DNA of 64,000 nt from Sclerurus mexicanus (taxonomy: Eukaryota > Chordata > Aves > Passeriformes > Furnariidae): assembly GCA_013396755.1 (NCBI GenBank), contig VWZF01006901.1, positions 1,455,563-1,519,562 on the forward strand, written 5' to 3'. The translations under genes and the position numbers were made by a program. The number at the start of each line of letters is the position of its first letter. Positions within the stretch are counted from its first letter, which is position 1. Below, piece by piece: positions 51,887 through 64,000 of this stretch. The notes under the pieces were generated by a model, which saw only the letters and a program-made list of their open reading frames with translations, did not search any database and was not told the DNA's origin.

Positions 51887-54800
51887 AGTTAAGGAGACAC
51901 CTAAGACATAATTCTCTACAGCATGGAAAACTAGGCAGTCCTATACAAAATATCACACTTAAGTCTTTTATAGAAATGTATCCACCAGTATTTCACCAGG
52001 GAAGCAATCGCCCATTTTCCTACAACGACCATTCTTAAACATTTTCTAGTAATAGTGGTGGCACCATGGGGATTTGGCTTGTCCCAAAGGCTCATTATTC
52101 AGAGGGCTGCTGAATCCAACAGCAGTAGCTTGTTCTGGGAGCAGGTCACAAGCACCAAGCTGGTTTAGGGAGGGCTCAGGAACTGGGGCGCATCTTTTCT
52201 ACCACACTCCTGATGACAGAATGTCAAGTAGCAAGAAGCCTCCCCTGAGAGACATTAGCTGGCACTTTCTTAGCAAATGCTCAGAAGATGGAAAACATTG
52301 ACGCATGCTGCATTTGCAACACATCTCATTTATATAGCTGTTCTGAGACAGATTAAAGAAACCTACATCAAGTCAGTGATGTTATCAAGCTTGCTTATAC
52401 TAAAAGTACTTTAACAAGTCCCATGCAAATGAATTAAATTTCCTGCAATTTAAACAACTGTCCATCTTTATGGAGTAAACCAGAGATTTACAACATTAGT
52501 ATCTTTTTGAGCTAGCCATCCAGAGAATTGATAATCCAAGCACATGGCAAAACAAGAGCATATAAGAAAATTGGAGAAGCAGTTGAATTATTTCTTATGT
52601 GAACATATGCACTGTGGAATAAGACTGTCAAGATACTATGGCCAGAGTGACATGAAACATGCTTGATAGTATGAACTGCAAAAGTAGAGATTACATTATT
52701 CCATTTTCATCTGCCTTTGGTTTTTAAGAGTCAAAATAATCTAGAAGAACTTTCAGAAGAGTTTTCTTTTTTAAAACATACAATATTTTATTACTATCTG
52801 TTCCACAGATTTCATTCTCTTCCACTTAAAACTATCTGCCAACTTACCCATAATAATCTTAAGATATAGGAACTGCACTATTTGTTGTGCTGAAGAAATC
52901 AGGCTAATTAACTGCCATGAATATAACACCTAGCTCTGCATTATCTTTCACTGCTTCTCCTAGTGTATGAGAGGGGATGTGTGCTTTCTCCAGTTATTAA
53001 AGTTCCATCCTTTCTATCTCCTGAAGGCTTTATTAGACAAAAAATGCTTAAAAGCTAATGCTATGTTGACTCATCTTTACGTCACAAAAACTAAATTAAA
53101 CATTCTTTGCAATAGTCTGTTATTTAGGGTTTACAAGGATTTTTGCAATGTGGGGACAGATGGGTAAAATGTTTGTGGGTAAAGCTGCCCAGTAGAGGAG
53201 GGGCACGGGTAGTGTTTTTATCCGTATCAGCAAAATTCTGGGAAAAGAACTCAAATCACTTGCTGGAGCTCCTTTCACCAGTGCAATTTTGTGAGCTTCG
53301 GTTTTCACACTCCATTGTATCACAACTAAAGAATCAGCCCACCCCTCCAATTTCTATACTTTTCTAGAGGAGCAAGAGAGACCACTTGGTAAATCTTAAA
53401 AGTGTTTCTAAGTTTAGAAAATGCGCTCAGGTAAATGACAAGCCAACTCTTCAGTGACTAACCCCGAACAGCAGGAAAACACCACGTTACCACAAAAGCG
53501 AACACCTCAATACCTTGAATCTGGGTCAGCCGCAATGCAGCCATGTGCCAAAAATAACGGGACAGCATAAAAACAAGAGCATGGGTGAAGAGCTGAAAGA
53601 GAGCGAGGAGCAGATGGGATGGTGGGAAGGGAAGCGACACATCCTGACTAACAGTCACCGGCTATTTTATCTATCTGCAGTTCAGCGCACTGAAAATGGA
53701 GGGCAGGGTGTGACTGAGCAGCTGGGGAAGCAGATGGGACGGAGGAAAGGCTGAAAATTGTGACGAAGCTCTGCCAAAGAGAATGTCAATTTATTTAATT
53801 TTTAAAGTGAGCAGCAGAAATGAAGATGGGTTGGGTCCAAGCAATAGGGCATCTTATGTTTGTCAATACACATTGCCAATGGGTAATAGTGATAAAAGTG
53901 TGTTTGGGAGACTGCAGAAATAAAGGGAGGGACTACATGTGCTCATTAATGATAGTAGAAGTTAGGCTAAAAGTTCAGCAGGAAAGGCACCTGATGAGAT
54001 GCTGACATCTCAATAGGATACACACTTCTGCACTCTAAAGCTGAGGGAGAGATGCTCAGTACGGTAAGAATAGAGACTATACCACAGAACTGAAATGCAA
54101 CAAAATAAAGAATTCTGGTTGAATCCATGTACAACATATTCAATTATGAAATAATCCAAAAGAAACTGTAATCCCCAGGGCTGTAACAGTAACAAGATAT
54201 AAAACAGGCCTGCAAGCAGAAAGTCAATGAGATGTGCTACCAGACCTTATCCGTCTGTAACTGCCACACCGAACAGAAGAATAAATTTACTTCCCCATCA
54301 ACATACACTGTAACCTTCAGTAATCATGGCAATTATTTCTGTTCACTCTGTTCTTCAGCTAACTCTAACCCAGAACTTTGCTTTATTTTTCTGGCATTTG
54401 ATTTTGCTTGCAGTTGTTCCCTTCCTTCTGCCCAAGCTGAACTGTGGTCTGAGGTCATATCCTGTTTCTTTTCAAGGTACATAGTTGTCTTCCAAAGCAA
54501 AGGTAAAAATTAGCTCCTGGAAGGTTCACACATGAAGGCAGGAACTGACAGCAATTTTCCAAGAGACAGGATGATGCAAAGAACCTGTAGTTCCCTACAT
54601 GACTCCTATAAAAAGAGGACCACACAATTAAAATCAAGCAGCTGTCAGTTAAGATCTATTTTCACAAATAGAACTTGATTCTGAATTTAGGAATAAATGC
54701 TATATATAGCATTTGAGAAGATACTCATCTTCTCTATTGATGTCTTACTAAACATTCACTCAACAAAATGCTGTCTTGCACTAGCACCATTTCATTTTTA

Positions 54801-57800
54801 GATTTTCCAAAAGATCTACATTTATAGCATCTCTCAGCAAACAGCCAACTCCCCCTTCTGTTTGAAGAAAGCCTCCTACCAGTTCGTATGTATCCACTAC
54901 ACTTACAGATGCATGTGTGAAAGTTTGACATACACACAAGTAAATTTCTATACTTGCTCCTACATTTAACTCTTCACCCTCAAAGAACCTGCCCAAACAT
55001 TTATTTTTTTTTAAAGTGGCAGCCTGTAAAAAGCGTGAAATGAACAGCATTGAAAAACAGCATCCTCTTTTCTGTTTTATGTTTAAAGCAGGAAATTTAA
55101 CCAAGTAATGTACATATTCCTATAAATGCGTCTCAGCTATCACCAAGGAGGACTGAGCATTCTCCTCTGTGCCCAGGTCCTTGACATCCCTATTCTTGTT
55201 CTTCTGGTTCCCATTCTGATTCTCTCAGCTCCCTCATCCACATTTTAACATTTTTACCTTTTAAACTGTAATCTGGTTGGGAAGGGATTTAACTTCACCA
55301 ATCATTAGTGCTGCATTTTCATCCCGCCCTTATGGCCTCCCCACACTGCCACAGTGACACTGTTATCAAATAAATAATACACAGTAATAATTCCTATGGA
55401 GACATCTAATAAATGCACCCAGCAAATACAAACCTCACTTCCCTTGTGGCAAGTTTCTGTAGCTCAAGGCACAGCAGAAGACGAGAGTGCAACCACTCCT
55501 TGGTACTTCAACTTGTACTTCTGTAACTGCTGACATCTAATGCCTGGGCTAATTTTTGAGGTGAACCACAGAGGGAGGCTGTGCTTTTGTAACAAAGCAG
55601 TACATAACCACCATCAGTCTGCCTTGTTTTCACACCACAACATGATTTACTTCCTTTGAAAACGGCATTATGAACTGGCCACCAGTAAACTGCCTGATGT
55701 CTCCGAAAGGGAAGAAGAAGTAAATAATCCTGGTAGGTTGGAGAAATGTTTGTGGGGGGTTTTTTTCATTATGACAACTGAGCAGCTCTGCAATGGGCTT
55801 CCCAGCTAACACTGTGGTCTGAAACAGAGCAGTAACCACAGGGTTAAAGACAAGGAGAAAATCACGACAGTTTCTTCACCGCTGGCATCAAAAATAATAA
55901 TTTTTGCACAGATTTGACAAAAAAATGGATGTCTGTTCTCAAAAGGTAGGAAACAATAGAATGTTATCTCTGTAATCTTTCTGCAGTCACTTTTGTCATT
56001 CACCATATAAAAGCCTGTATCATATTGCATATGCTTATCTCTCACACAAAACAACTCCTACTACGTTTTCAGTCTTTGTTACTGAGTCTGAGGCAAGTTC
56101 CCTCAGTAAAGAAAACCAGTGTCACAATGCAAGTGTGTGCCTGCATGCAAGCATTTTTAGCAGGGCTCTCAAGATGTTATGGGGTTTACTTCCATGAAGA
56201 TAAAAGAACCCTAACGAGAGGGTGGAGAAAAGAGAAAAGAATAAAATCAAGCAAAAGTTGAAATATGGCAAGAACTGCTTGACTCAGAATTAAGTCACTG
56301 GAGTGAAGACAGAGCATCAGCTAGCGCCTCTCTACCTCAGATGATCATTCAGCAGCTCAGTACAAAAGAGCACCTCAGTAACGCAACTTGCTGCTTCCAG
56401 GTACCATGCAAAGACCAGTTGTCACAGGTCTGCCCTCATATCTAGGAAAAGATGTTTCTGCTGATTTTGCGTCAGGGTACATCTGCTTTGGATTGTAAGG
56501 ATTTCTGGTTAGAGCAATGATATGGCTGAACTCAAGGTTGGGGTGGGGAGCAGGGAGTGGGTGGCAAGCCCCTTCCACCAGTCTGCGTTTTGACATTATG
56601 GGTGGTACCTAATCTCAAAAAACAATTCTGCATTAGAGAATAAGAGTCTGACTACAGAAATTTGTTCACTCTCATAGAGTGAAGCTACAAACTCAACAGA
56701 AGTCGTACATAAAAATGAGCGAGTACATAAAAATGTTATGAAGAATGCATCATCGGCAATGCTTGCCACTTAATCAAATCACCGTGTTGCAATAAAAATA
56801 GGTATGAATTGAACAAAACTATTCATAAAAAAGAAAAGGCCAGAGAGGCTTGACGATAGTAAACAAGTGATATAAATATTTTTTCCACCAAATGAAGCCA
56901 AAGAAAGATCAAAGCATAGTGCATGCTGAAGAACAGCTGAGAAGGATCTTTATTTATTGCAGAAATGCTACTAAAGATTTAATCTCGTAAAGTGGTCAAC
57001 AAACATTACCTTCCTGGAATGACTTCCTAATGTTTGGTCAGATCTTGCCTCAGCTGCAGAAGGAAACTTATCTCACAGCACTTTAAAGTGAGTTATACAC
57101 GCAAAAAGAAATTCTGACATTAAAGCTATGCAGTTGCTCAATAACTTTGAAATTCCCAGGAATCTTGGTCTTGGTTAGGCTGAATTTGGTTGGTCTCTTA
57201 CACTGTACTGCTTTGGGTGCTTTTCAGATTGCTCTTCATTAGTCAAATCATCTAGCAATGAAATAACCAGAGAAAGTAAAGCTTTCTGCTGGGGTAAAGA
57301 GCTATATCAACTCAGCAAAGATTCCAGCAGGAAGGCGTGTGGAGGAAGAAGTGGTGAGAGAGCAAGGAAGGGAGGAAAGAGAAATTAAACCTTTCCCCCT
57401 TCAACAGCAATGAGCTGTTAGATCAGCTAATTCCCTGCCGAACCAGAGCCCAGCGGTCAGGCTCACCACTCAGAACCCTTCCATGCTCCACACCAGCTGT
57501 CTGCAGGATCACTGTATAATGCATGACTTACTGTGAACAACCGTAGGAATTTCAATGCACCAAGCAGAGCAAACAGGGTAACCAAAATCAAGCAGAGGGA
57601 AAAAAACAGATAAAAACCCCCTCACCACACCCAAACTCTGGAAGGCATCTAAAACTCTGTTCTCTGCAAAGCTGAAGGTACCAGTTGTTCAGATGTGCCA
57701 CATCTCTGTTATCCAAAACAATGGAGATATTTTAACTGCAGAGACAAATGTACAGACTTCATTCTTCTGAGGAAAAAGAAATAATTTAAAACACTAATCC

Positions 57801-59197
57801 CACTAAGCAAAAACATGAATATCACAAAAAATATTTCCCCTTCTGCAAAGGGAGGCTGGGTAGGCAATTACAGTGTACTGAAATGGACCAGCACACCTCG
57901 TTACAGCCATAAATGAAAATGTAGAAATAAAAGTATTTTATACTTTAAAAAAATCAAAACACTTACAGGGATAGTACAACTACTTTAAAATATGCCATGC
58001 TTAAAATTAGTTGGTTTCTCAAAATGCATTGTTTGTGGTGTATTTAGCTTCTTACTAAATAAATCTAGAAATAAGATCTTGGACTAGAAATTCATCCTAG
58101 TATGATTGTTAAAAGAGAGACTTTTATGTCTTGATTAAAAAAAATTCTAACTAGACTGAATGACATCTCTTCACTTTACAAAAGAACTAAAAAGATAAAT
58201 GTTGCTGTTTCAATTTAGATTTAAACATTAATTTTATACATCTGCCAACTTCACCCCTTTGCTACATCTTCCTTCTGGATTATTTCCAAATTTTTCATTT
58301 AAAAAATCCATTGATTAAAGGTGTTGCCAACTCCGCTAAGGTTTAAATCATTCTAAATCTATTTTTATACCAAGATCTAATTTTTTTTACAGATCTAAAT
58401 CTCATTTTCCTTAAGGAAAAAAATTTAAATCACTTGGAGAATGATAGCCATTAGCATTTTCTTTCAGAAATCTGACACATTATTTATTAAAAGCCAATAC
58501 AAATTCTATCATTGATTTCAAATGAGTTACCACTGGAGTCTCTGTTCATCTGTAAGAAATTAATACAGAATCAGTGAAGCAAAGCACTACTTTGCTCAGT
58601 ATAGGTCTAAATATCATCTGATAAAGAAACACTAAAAAACTGATAGAAACACAATGAAACTTCTCATATTTAATATAAAGTTCCCAGATAAGCCCTAGCT
58701 TATGGTGCATAGCATTTATTGCTGTTTTACAGGTAACGTTTTGCTGAAAAGACAATATTAATTAATTCAGCTCTAATTTACTGATAACTAACAAGTAATC
58801 TCTAATGGGAAAAAAGATATGTAGGTAACTTCTCATAACACAACCTACTGCAACATGAAAGTTCAGAACATTTTAAGCTGACAAGTATATAAGGAGCATC
58901 AGCTCTTTTCAAGCTGAAATCAGGAACCACACACTGGTTTGAAACCACTACAAATTAAGTTTCAGAACCAATATTTTGGGGTGAGGAAATTTACTGTTTT
59001 CAATAAATATTTGTTTATATGCTGATTTTACTTCTCACAAATAATGCCCATGCTTCTTTGTTCATTCTAGCTCAATATGCCTGAGATGGCATTTAAAACC
59101 TGTCAGACTGCTACAAAAGTGTTATTCCCCCACACTGCACTAGGTTCGAAGTGCTGAGACTGAAACTACCATAAAATTTGCATAAATACAGGTCTTC
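51887..59197. other. Noncoding stretch, nothing recognised
   Basis: This is 7 kb of intronic sequence without a recognisable exon, RNA gene or repeat. The longest frame is 107 codons (54781-55104 minus), with no family resemblance. Confidence 0.55.
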
Positions 59198-59213
59198 ATA
59201 TATATATATATAT
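59198..59213. repeat. (AT)n microsatellite
   Basis: A 16-base AT dinucleotide run. Confidence 0.9.
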
Positions 59214-59310
59214 TTAGTCAGCACAAGGATTCAGTGAAAGATGATACTTGAACATGCTTTATTTAGATTTCCAAATCTTCCCTTTGCAAGAAATTGAGAC
59301 AATATAGTCA

Positions 59311-59326
59311 GGGGCGGGGGGGGGGG
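59311..59326 (+). repeat. G-rich run (GGGGC then 11 G)
   Basis: Four G, one C and then eleven consecutive G on the plus strand; the HHAT transcript would carry the C run. Such homopolymers often vary in length and are prone to sequencing error. Confidence 0.9.
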
Positions 59327-61576
59327 AAGAAAATAGTTTTGATACCATTCTTGTTATTCTCTGTCATCAATTCAATCTTAAAAACAGAGTAGAATTAAAA
59401 ATTCAACTTACACTCCTACATTTTTTTTATATTTTACTAATTAATTACCTCCTGCTCAACTGAATTATATAACTCAATTTAACAATAATACATGAGTTTT
59501 GGCAAACAGAATGGGTTAAAAAAAAAAGCATAAACCTGTGCTTTGTATTTTTTTCAGAAACTCATCTGCTGTTCTGGGGACAAAAATAAACTTTCCTTTA
59601 CAAAAACAGCCCTCAAGAGCCAACACAGGCACTGAGCGCAGCACAGGAATGCAAAAGATTTCAGCTTGTCAACAGATGAAATTTAAGTGAAAAAACAGCC
59701 CCCAGAACCACTAGACTTGCAGTACACCTCTCGCTGAGACAGGATTATAGAAATGCTTCCAAAAGCCAGATTACATGGATGAAATTTATACAGGGCATTA
59801 GGAAATTTTCAGTTTCTATCAAATGTGGTACCTCTCAAAGAATGTCATATCACTCCACCCTTGATAAGGAAATGTCAAAATCCAACTACTCATCTGCTTC
59901 CCAGTCTTAGGATTCAAGAAGAAAATGGGAGTGAGTGAGTTAGAGGAGTGAGGAGAGAGCAGTAAGGAGTGGTTTGCTCACAGCATTGTAGAGAAACCTG
60001 CAGGGCCCAAGCCAAATCATAACTCAGCCATAACTGAATGCAGTAAGATCTGCATAATGTGCTAATTTAGATACCAAAACTATTCATATTAAAAATATTG
60101 GCTTCAGAAATACTTCTGAAAGTGTCTTCTAAGGAAGGTCTACAGCTATATTTACAAACAGAAAGGAACAACAATGGAAGCATGGAAGACCCTGCTTAGG
60201 CCTTTAAAAACACTGGATAAAAACAAAGGGGAGGAAAGGGGGTAAAATGCACTTGATTCATTGTTAGGGAGTTGATTTATGCAGAAAAAAGAACCCTACT
60301 ACCAGCATCAGTTAACTGTAATTAGAACTACAGGTTAGAAATTAATCCATCATATAAAATCCCACCTTCATAATGTCATATGTTTATTATTTTTATTATC
60401 TTTAAGCACTTAATTCCTCAAGAGTTCTTTTAAAATTTCTAATACAGCAACATCAGATATAAAAAGCCCCTACACTTATATTTCCTCATACAGCTGGATG
60501 CCTAAAAAGCTGTGTTGTCTTCCAGTCCAGAGACAAACATATGCAGCCGATCAGATGGTGAAGCTCAGTTACACCCCAGAGGGAGGATTAACAGATCTGA
60601 TAAACTCATTCTCTACGAAGGTAAAAAGCTGCTTCCAGGCTACCACTGAAATTGCAGTGATGGACAAGTGGGTGATATAAGGCAGCATTGGCTGTTATTG
60701 GCTCCTAAATTACTGAGTTCTATCAGCTGCTGCACATGGGATGCCATGACAGTGAAAACTGAAATGGCTGGGATGGAGAGCAAGCAGCATTACTTGAGCA
60801 TCAGGATTTCATCAGGCTGCAGAGTGAGTCTCTACCACAACAACATTATCTAGGAGTACAAATTCCATGCACTTATCACAGTAAGGAAGCAAGACATATG
60901 AATTATTTATTCTTGCAGTTATTAGAAGATTTGGGATTAACTGGAGAGCAAACCTGCAGATTAAAATTACCATCAAAATTAAAACAGGGGATTTTGCATA
61001 TGATTGCCCATCAAAGTCAATTTTGTCCTTTGAAAATGACAGCACGAAGGTCAAAAGCATAAGTAAAGTGAAGATATCAGAGGAGTTCAAGGCAAAATGC
61101 TTTTCTTTACTTGGATCTTTAGTGGCATAACATTTCCCAGTGTAAGCTTGTTCCCAGATGCAAGCAGCTGCTACACACTCATTTGTCCAGGAAACACATG
61201 GTTAGAAATATACACTCCTAATTTTAGTGAAGATGAATATTTTAAGGCCATCCTGAGTGAAATCAGAATACAAATGTTAAAACTGGCTTCTGTTCAGCCA
61301 TATACAACGTGACAAGCATTTGCTTACTCTAGGACTGCAGAGGAAGCTTTTAAGACCACGCATGTTTCCACTATTTGCTTTGCTGATACTTTGCAAAATT
61401 CCAGTTATATGAACCAGTTATTACCCCAGATACTGGAGGGTGGGCAAGGAAATGCTAACTCTTTTATCTGTTATCCATGACTTTTAATCTTGGTTAAACT
61501 AAGCTAGTAACCAGGAACTTCAGATGAGCACAGAGCTAAGAAACAAGAACATGAAATAAAGGGAGATTCAACTTAC
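59327..61576. other. Noncoding stretch before the catalytic HHAT exon
   Basis: This is AT-rich intron sequence. Short frames at 60498-61312 (+) and 60812-61090 (-) match nothing I recognise. No repeat was seen. Confidence 0.55.
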
Positions 61577-61778
61577 AATTAAATCTTGAATAAGTGAAAT
61601 AGAAAGTATCCTCTTCGTGCCATTTTCCACAATTACTCCAAACCAATTAAGTGCGCCCCAGTACCACAAATAACTCTGTCCTCCGTGCCAATAGCTTACA
61701 AAGGCAAAAGTGAGGGCTGTAGAAAATAGCATTCCAAGCAAACTGGACTGAGATCCTCCCATTGGAACATAAATGTAC
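61577..61778 (-). CDS. HHAT: HHAT coding exon with the catalytic-histidine motif (hedgehog acyltransferase, MBOAT family)
   Basis: This is an internal exon of 202 bases on the minus strand. It completes a split Arg codon and then encodes 67 residues, from YIYVPMGGSQ to SLIQDLI. The acceptor reads cacctacag before base 61778, with a branch-like ctaac about 30 bases upstream. The donor is a full GTAAGT at 61576-61571; reading on into the intron hits TGA within three codons. The peptide aligns without gaps to human HHAT from about residue 349. The motif SYWHGG is present, and its His codon at 61687-61685 corresponds to the conserved MBOAT histidine (His379 in human HHAT). From family knowledge, HHAT is a multipass endoplasmic reticulum enzyme. 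It transfers palmitate from palmitoyl-CoA to the N-terminal cysteine of Hedgehog ligands, which they need for signalling. The exon has no frameshift or stop. It is one piece of a gene whose earlier exons lie beyond base 64000. Confidence 0.96.
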
Positions 61779-64000
61779 CTGTAGGTGAAACGACAGATAA
61801 GCAGCGTTGTTAGAGATTTCACAGAAATCTCAGAAAAACATCCACCACAGAACAAATGTGTTAATTTCTAGCATAAAAAGAATAATTACCTGTCATGCTC
61901 TATTTACAGAGCTTGCCCTGGTTTCTGCAAAGCTGTAGACCACTTTATGAAATATGTGCACGTACAATTTGGCAAAAAGACAATTTTGTGGTCCCGGGAA
62001 CTCTGTGTTAGGCAAATATATAGCATAAACTATATTTTCAAAATTGCAGATGGCAAATATTCAGGTTTTTTAAACTGAAATAGTTCAAGTCAACTACAGA
62101 AATTACTGTAATCTTCATGTGAATTTAAATTATAAAACTTAACAAATTTAAAGCATTGTATAAAGTCATATATAGTCATAACCCATAGTCCATTTTCCAC
62201 TTGTCATAAATATAGACACATGTAAACATGTTTCATTTTTAGAAGTTTGTAATTTCTTTCTTTTTAAATCTTTCATTAAAAATTATATGAAGTGAAAGTT
62301 TTTCCGATCTTGTTCTTATATTATACTCTCAGGATCATGTCTTCCTAATGACCTCCAGAGCACGTGTACCAAAAAAATCCCAAAACCTATATGAAGCACT
62401 CTGCATACATTCTGTATTTAAACTGAATCCAAGAGTCAGAAGCTTAGTCGTTAACTGATGCTTATAAGTGTCCAGAAAGCAGTGCTCCCTCAGTAAAAAA
62501 TATCAAAAGCAATGGGATTCTGAAAGCTGTTTTGTGGGTCATTTCACTCCCATCCTTCCTAAAGAGCTACATCCACTCCTGGCATTTTCTGAGTAAGGCA
62601 TGGCCACTGGCCAGACTTTATCCAAAGAAGTTGCATATTTCTGTCAACACTTTGAAGAAGCCCATCAGGCAATGGAGTCACCATCCAGGCTCATGGGTAC
62701 CAGGGAGGAGATGTGCTATATGAGAACTATCAGTGACAGCTCTCCTCAGCTGTCATTCCTTCAGCATGACACGCTGTACTCATATTTGAGACTATTCCTA
62801 GTTGCTAAGATAATTAAAGGAAATTTTTTTTGCAGTGAAATTTTTGTCTCTATTATCAGTTTTCACATTCAGAGATAAACATTAGCTTAAAATTTTAAAA
62901 ATTAAATTAACATACTGCTTTATTCCTACTCTTAAGAAGTAAGAAAATAAGTAACAGGGTAAAGAAAATGATGAGCATAATTAAAGGGTAAACAGAAAAG
63001 TCATTAAAAAAATGACTGGCAAACGCTCCAAATTCTTGTTAAACATAACATCAATAGGTGTTTTTACTTCAACCTGTTATAAGGAACATCTGATTACACT
63101 TATCATGTTTTTCAGTATAGGTGTGCTTTTTCACTAAGCGTATGAAAATAATAGAAATTGAGATCAACAGTTTCTACTTATGTTGTGTCTTTCTTCTCTC
63201 TCCCCTTCCTATGTTTAAACAGCATGATGATAACAGACACTTGCAATTGCAACCAATTAATCACATAGCAGAGAGGTTCATCTTAGCAGTCTGCAACCAG
63301 GTGAATTCCCTACGGGGCTGTGGCACAGAGGGTGGAAAGAGCAGAGCCACAGATCCCTCTGCTTCAGCCAATTACTTCTACAAAAAGGATTATAGAAATG
63401 AAAGGTCTAAGCAGCTCAGTATCCTAAGGGCAGACTTTTCCCAGCACCTTTCCTCTCCCTTTTTTAGGCAGGGCCATTGCTCCAGGCTAGTTGGAAACCA
63501 CAGAGAAACCCCATCCCTGAGAGCAGCCCCTCCGTGCCCCTGCAAGCACAACCTTCCTTGTTTCACAGAGCTTCACTCAGAGGAGCCCGAAACAGGGCAC
63601 TGCCAGCCCTGCCATCTCATTCTCTGTCTGCCGTACATTTACTGAAACACAGCACTTTAAAAGTAACCCAAACACCACTGAAAAGACACATCTCTGTGAC
63701 GGACACCTGGCTCTAATCCCCAAAGAAGCTGACCTCATAAGGCCATGGCACAAAGGGTAGCTTTCACAGCAGAAGTAGCTCTGGGTTTCTCTGTGTACAG
63801 TCCCCTTCCCTGCACTGAGACTGGTGTGTAGGCTCCAGCCATCTTATCAACACAGGCAGCCTCCACTGGCACTGGCATTGCCAGGAACAGCTCAGCAGCA
63901 CCAACTCGTTCATTCCCAATTGCAGCTCAGTTTAGGTTGGCCTGAAGGGCTTTCAGTTTACTGTGCACAGAAAAACAAGCTGTTTTCTGATTTTTAGTGT
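61779..64000 (-). other. HHAT: HHAT intron, 5'-ward of the catalytic exon (incomplete)
   Basis: This is the intron upstream of the catalytic exon; its donor lies beyond the window. I looked for the preceding coding segment (human motif FDVGLHNFLIR) on the minus strand and did not see it. The open frame at 63121-63645 (+) starts with GTG, resembles no family I know, and is treated as chance. No repeat was recognised. Confidence 0.8.

Larger units (their letters stand above)
47274..61576 (-). other. HHAT: HHAT intron between the two visible exons (14,303 bp, GT-AG)
   Basis: This intron is bounded by GTAAGT at the 61576 side and ttacccctcag at the 47274 side. It contains two CR1 fragments (47476-47945 minus, 51611-51886 plus), a TA microsatellite and a short G run. 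The stretches 47946-51610 and 51887-59190 show only unique-looking AT-rich sequence. Open frames there are all under 110 codons and none is recognisable. No RNA gene was seen. Confidence 0.9.

Noticed and set aside
59130..59170. ggttcgaagt, resembling a tRNA T-arm box
   Set aside because: No A box at the right distance and no cloverleaf can be drawn around it.
63121..63645. 174-codon plus-strand open frame
   Set aside because: It starts with GTG, resembles no known family, and the overlapping frame 63477-63716 points to composition rather than coding.

Overview
The window is vertebrate nuclear DNA, AT-rich and almost wholly intronic. It is most likely from a bird: eight CR1 retrotransposon fragments with typical avian 3' ends lie on both strands. 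A solo retroviral LTR of a kind I associate with bird genomes is also present. There is no prokaryotic gene organisation. The supplied open frames are nearly all chance frames or repeat-derived.

One real gene is recognisable: HHAT (hedgehog acyltransferase), on the minus strand. Two consecutive coding exons are visible, at 61577-61778 and 47129-47273. They are separated by a 14.3 kb intron. Together they encode about 115 residues, corresponding to roughly residues 349-463 of the 493-residue human protein, and include the catalytic-histidine motif SYWHGG. Splice phases agree: phase 2 into the first exon, phase 0 between them, phase 1 out of the second. The second exon ends in a GC rather than GT donor. 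The preceding exon should lie beyond base 64000. The last ~30 codons were not found in the 47 kb downstream, so the terminal exon probably lies below base 1.

Layout in + coordinates: 1-47128 is the 3'-ward HHAT intron (incomplete). It carries CR1 pieces at 9.6, 18.0, 19.4-20.8, 26.8, 42.1 and 44.7-45.4 kb. It also carries a complete 1015-bp solo LTR at 23589-24603, bounded by a 5-bp GTGTA target duplication. A 1122-bp block at 11839-12960 sits exactly between two runs of N and is repeated almost perfectly at 13357-14478, most likely an assembly artefact. 47129-47273 is the HHAT exon; 47274-61576 is intron with CR1 pieces at 47.5 and 51.6 kb; 61577-61778 is the HHAT exon; 61779-64000 is intron.

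I see no new biological system here. The points most worth checking are the GC-AG intron, the probable false duplication, the LTR with intact target duplication, and an unusually long open frame (17888-18763) on the HHAT strand that runs through a CR1 tail.
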